Below, in pieces: positions 63,331 to 64,000 of a stretch of DNA of 64,000 bases. Position numbers and translations under genes: made by a program. Source of the DNA: Bilifractor porci. Lineage in GTDB: Bacteria > Bacillota > Clostridia > Lachnospirales > Lachnospiraceae. The stretch is taken from NCBI RefSeq assembly GCF_009696005.1, contig NZ_VUMV01000003.1, forward strand, positions 248,001 through 312,000, written 5' to 3'. The notes under the pieces are model-generated. The model saw only the letters and a list, made by a program, of their open reading frames with translations. It had not been told where the DNA came from and did not search any database. Position 1 is the first letter of the stretch; each line of letters starts with the position of its first letter.

Positions 63331-64000
63331 TTATTCAATTCCCAGGTATTTTTCTCTTGAATATCTATAAACCGATTCAAAAAATCTCTGGTTCTTTATT
63401 TCGGAACTAAACCCTATCATCCCCGGCTTCCCTGGTACAAAAAACTCATCTACATATTTTTTTGCGATCGCATCAACTTCATCATTTCCCATATTTTCTG
63501 AAATAACTGGTGTTTCAATTCCAATCAATATTTTATCTCCATACGCATGATACAGAGCCACTTTATCATTCATGGGTTGACCACTCCAGGAATCCACTCC
63601 GATTTCTATCATTGCCGGGAGCAGTTTTTCAACCTTTCCACAACAGTGCATGTCATAGATCAATCCGCATTTATGAAGATGATCCGCAACCTTTCGCATA
63701 TGTGGAACCAGCATTTCTTCAACTGTTTCCAATGAGAAAAACGGAGCACGCTGACTTCCCCAGTCATCATGAATGGTAAAACCTGCAACCTCAGGAAAAT
63801 ACTTTCGATATAAATCTATAATTCTAATATACAGATCCGCCAGACGATCTAAAAATGCATGCACTGCATTCTTCTGTTCATCATCAATTAAGGCAACAGC
63901 CGCATTCTCAAAATCCATCATAGAAATAAGCCGTTCAAAATAGCCATTCATTATTGTCGGACAAAGTAAAAGGTCATTCTCATGAATAAAACTTTCGCTA
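63331..64000 (-). CDS. URO-D family protein with HCCG motif, C-terminal part
   Basis: Uroporphyrinogen decarboxylase-superfamily protein whose frame stays open to the right edge of the window, so its start lies outside. IHDDWGSQRAPFFS and YDMHCCGKVEKLLPA are the conserved barrel blocks; HCCG keeps the H-x-C pair. The ATG at 63951 is internal, because ESFIHENDLLLCP upstream fits the family. It forms a unit with the GPH symporter and probably the aldo/keto reductase, again a URO-D plus transporter set. Confidence 0.85.
   Translation of the reverse strand, partial: SESFIHENDLLLCPTIMNGYFERLISMMDFENAAVALIDDEQKNAVHAFLDRLADLYIRIIDLYRKYFPEVAGFTIHDDWGSQRAPFFSLETVEEMLVPHMRKVADHLHKCGLIYDMHCCGKVEKLLPAMIEIGVDSWSGQPMNDKVALYHAYGDKILIGIETPVISENMGNDEVDAIAKKYVDEFFVPGKPGMIGFSSEIKNQRFFESVYRYSREKYLGIE

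Noticed and set aside
1-64000. tRNA or rRNA genes
   Set aside because: No cloverleaf with the conserved T-arm sequence and no rRNA-like stretch was noticed on reading; a covariance-model scan would be needed to exclude one completely.

Overview
The window reads as a chromosomal segment of an anaerobic, low-to-mid GC Bacillota, most likely a gut member of the Lachnospiraceae. The grounds are strong AGGAGG ribosome sites before most genes, Clostridia-type anaerobic stress proteins (hybrid cluster protein, flavodiiron protein, ferredoxin), PucR-type regulators, many uroporphyrinogen-decarboxylase (URO-D) family methyltransferase-like genes, and GPH and MATE transporters. This is inference from gene content; no rRNA or tRNA gene was recognised that would settle it.

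Layout. 0-9.7 kb: the 3' end of a RuBisCO-like gene, a secreted transglutaminase-like protein, then a tight four-gene signalling operon (metallophosphoesterase, unknown protein, two membrane Ser/Thr kinases) and a coiled-coil membrane protein. 9.7-12.0 kb: an IS1380-family element with 13-bp terminal repeats and no target duplication, which cuts off a surface-protein-like reading frame. It directly abuts a 164-bp multi-hairpin module next to a small O6-alkylguanine methyltransferase-type gene. 12-15.4 kb: an ABC exporter operon with a membrane-anchored NEW3-type protein. 15.5-26 kb: three URO-D family genes paired with transporters (one transporter is a remnant), flanked by two PucR-type regulators. 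26.2-34.3 kb: an antitoxin with a truncated Doc toxin, then a ribose-type operon (URO-D gene, rbsK, rbsD, rbsB, rbsC, rbsA, lacI-type repressor).

34.6-42.2 kb: aminotransferase, SGNH esterase, then a zone of decay. It holds a two-component locus with an intact LytTR regulator but a frameshifted lipoprotein and a sensor that has lost its output domain, plus a deleted MarR gene beside a MATE pump. A 47-codon ORF with a strong ribosome site precedes the LytTR gene. 42.4-51.9 kb: sulfur and redox functions (O-acetylhomoserine sulfhydrylase; thioredoxin with a four-domain CoA-disulfide reductase/rhodanese/TusA/DsrE protein and a Crp-type regulator; phosphoglucomutase; glutathione peroxidase with an OhrR-like repressor; CDF metal exporter). 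52-60.8 kb: second MATE pump, small metabolic genes, and a nitrosative/oxidative defence operon (cupin, ferredoxin, Hcp, FprA) divergent from a Crp/Fnr regulator. 60.8-64 kb: aldo/keto reductase, GPH transporter and a fifth URO-D gene that runs off the window, in visibly more AT-rich DNA.

Two themes link the genes. One is repeated transporter plus URO-D modules with local regulators, which look like separate uptake and demethylation or C1-transfer units for different small substrates; no corrinoid-binding protein gene is present. The other is thiol and redox homeostasis under regulators with visible palindromic sites at their promoters. At least seven decayed genes show that the region is being actively remodelled.

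Stretches over 300 bases without an intact gene: 8819-9292 (a long hairpin and scraps of the surface-protein frame), 17012-17366 (two inverted repeats), 24155-24484 (one good promoter), 34290-34634 (promoter and three 13-bp repeats), 36926-37387 (a spaced inverted repeat, otherwise nothing recognised) and 55799-56154 (an alcohol dehydrogenase remnant and a terminator).
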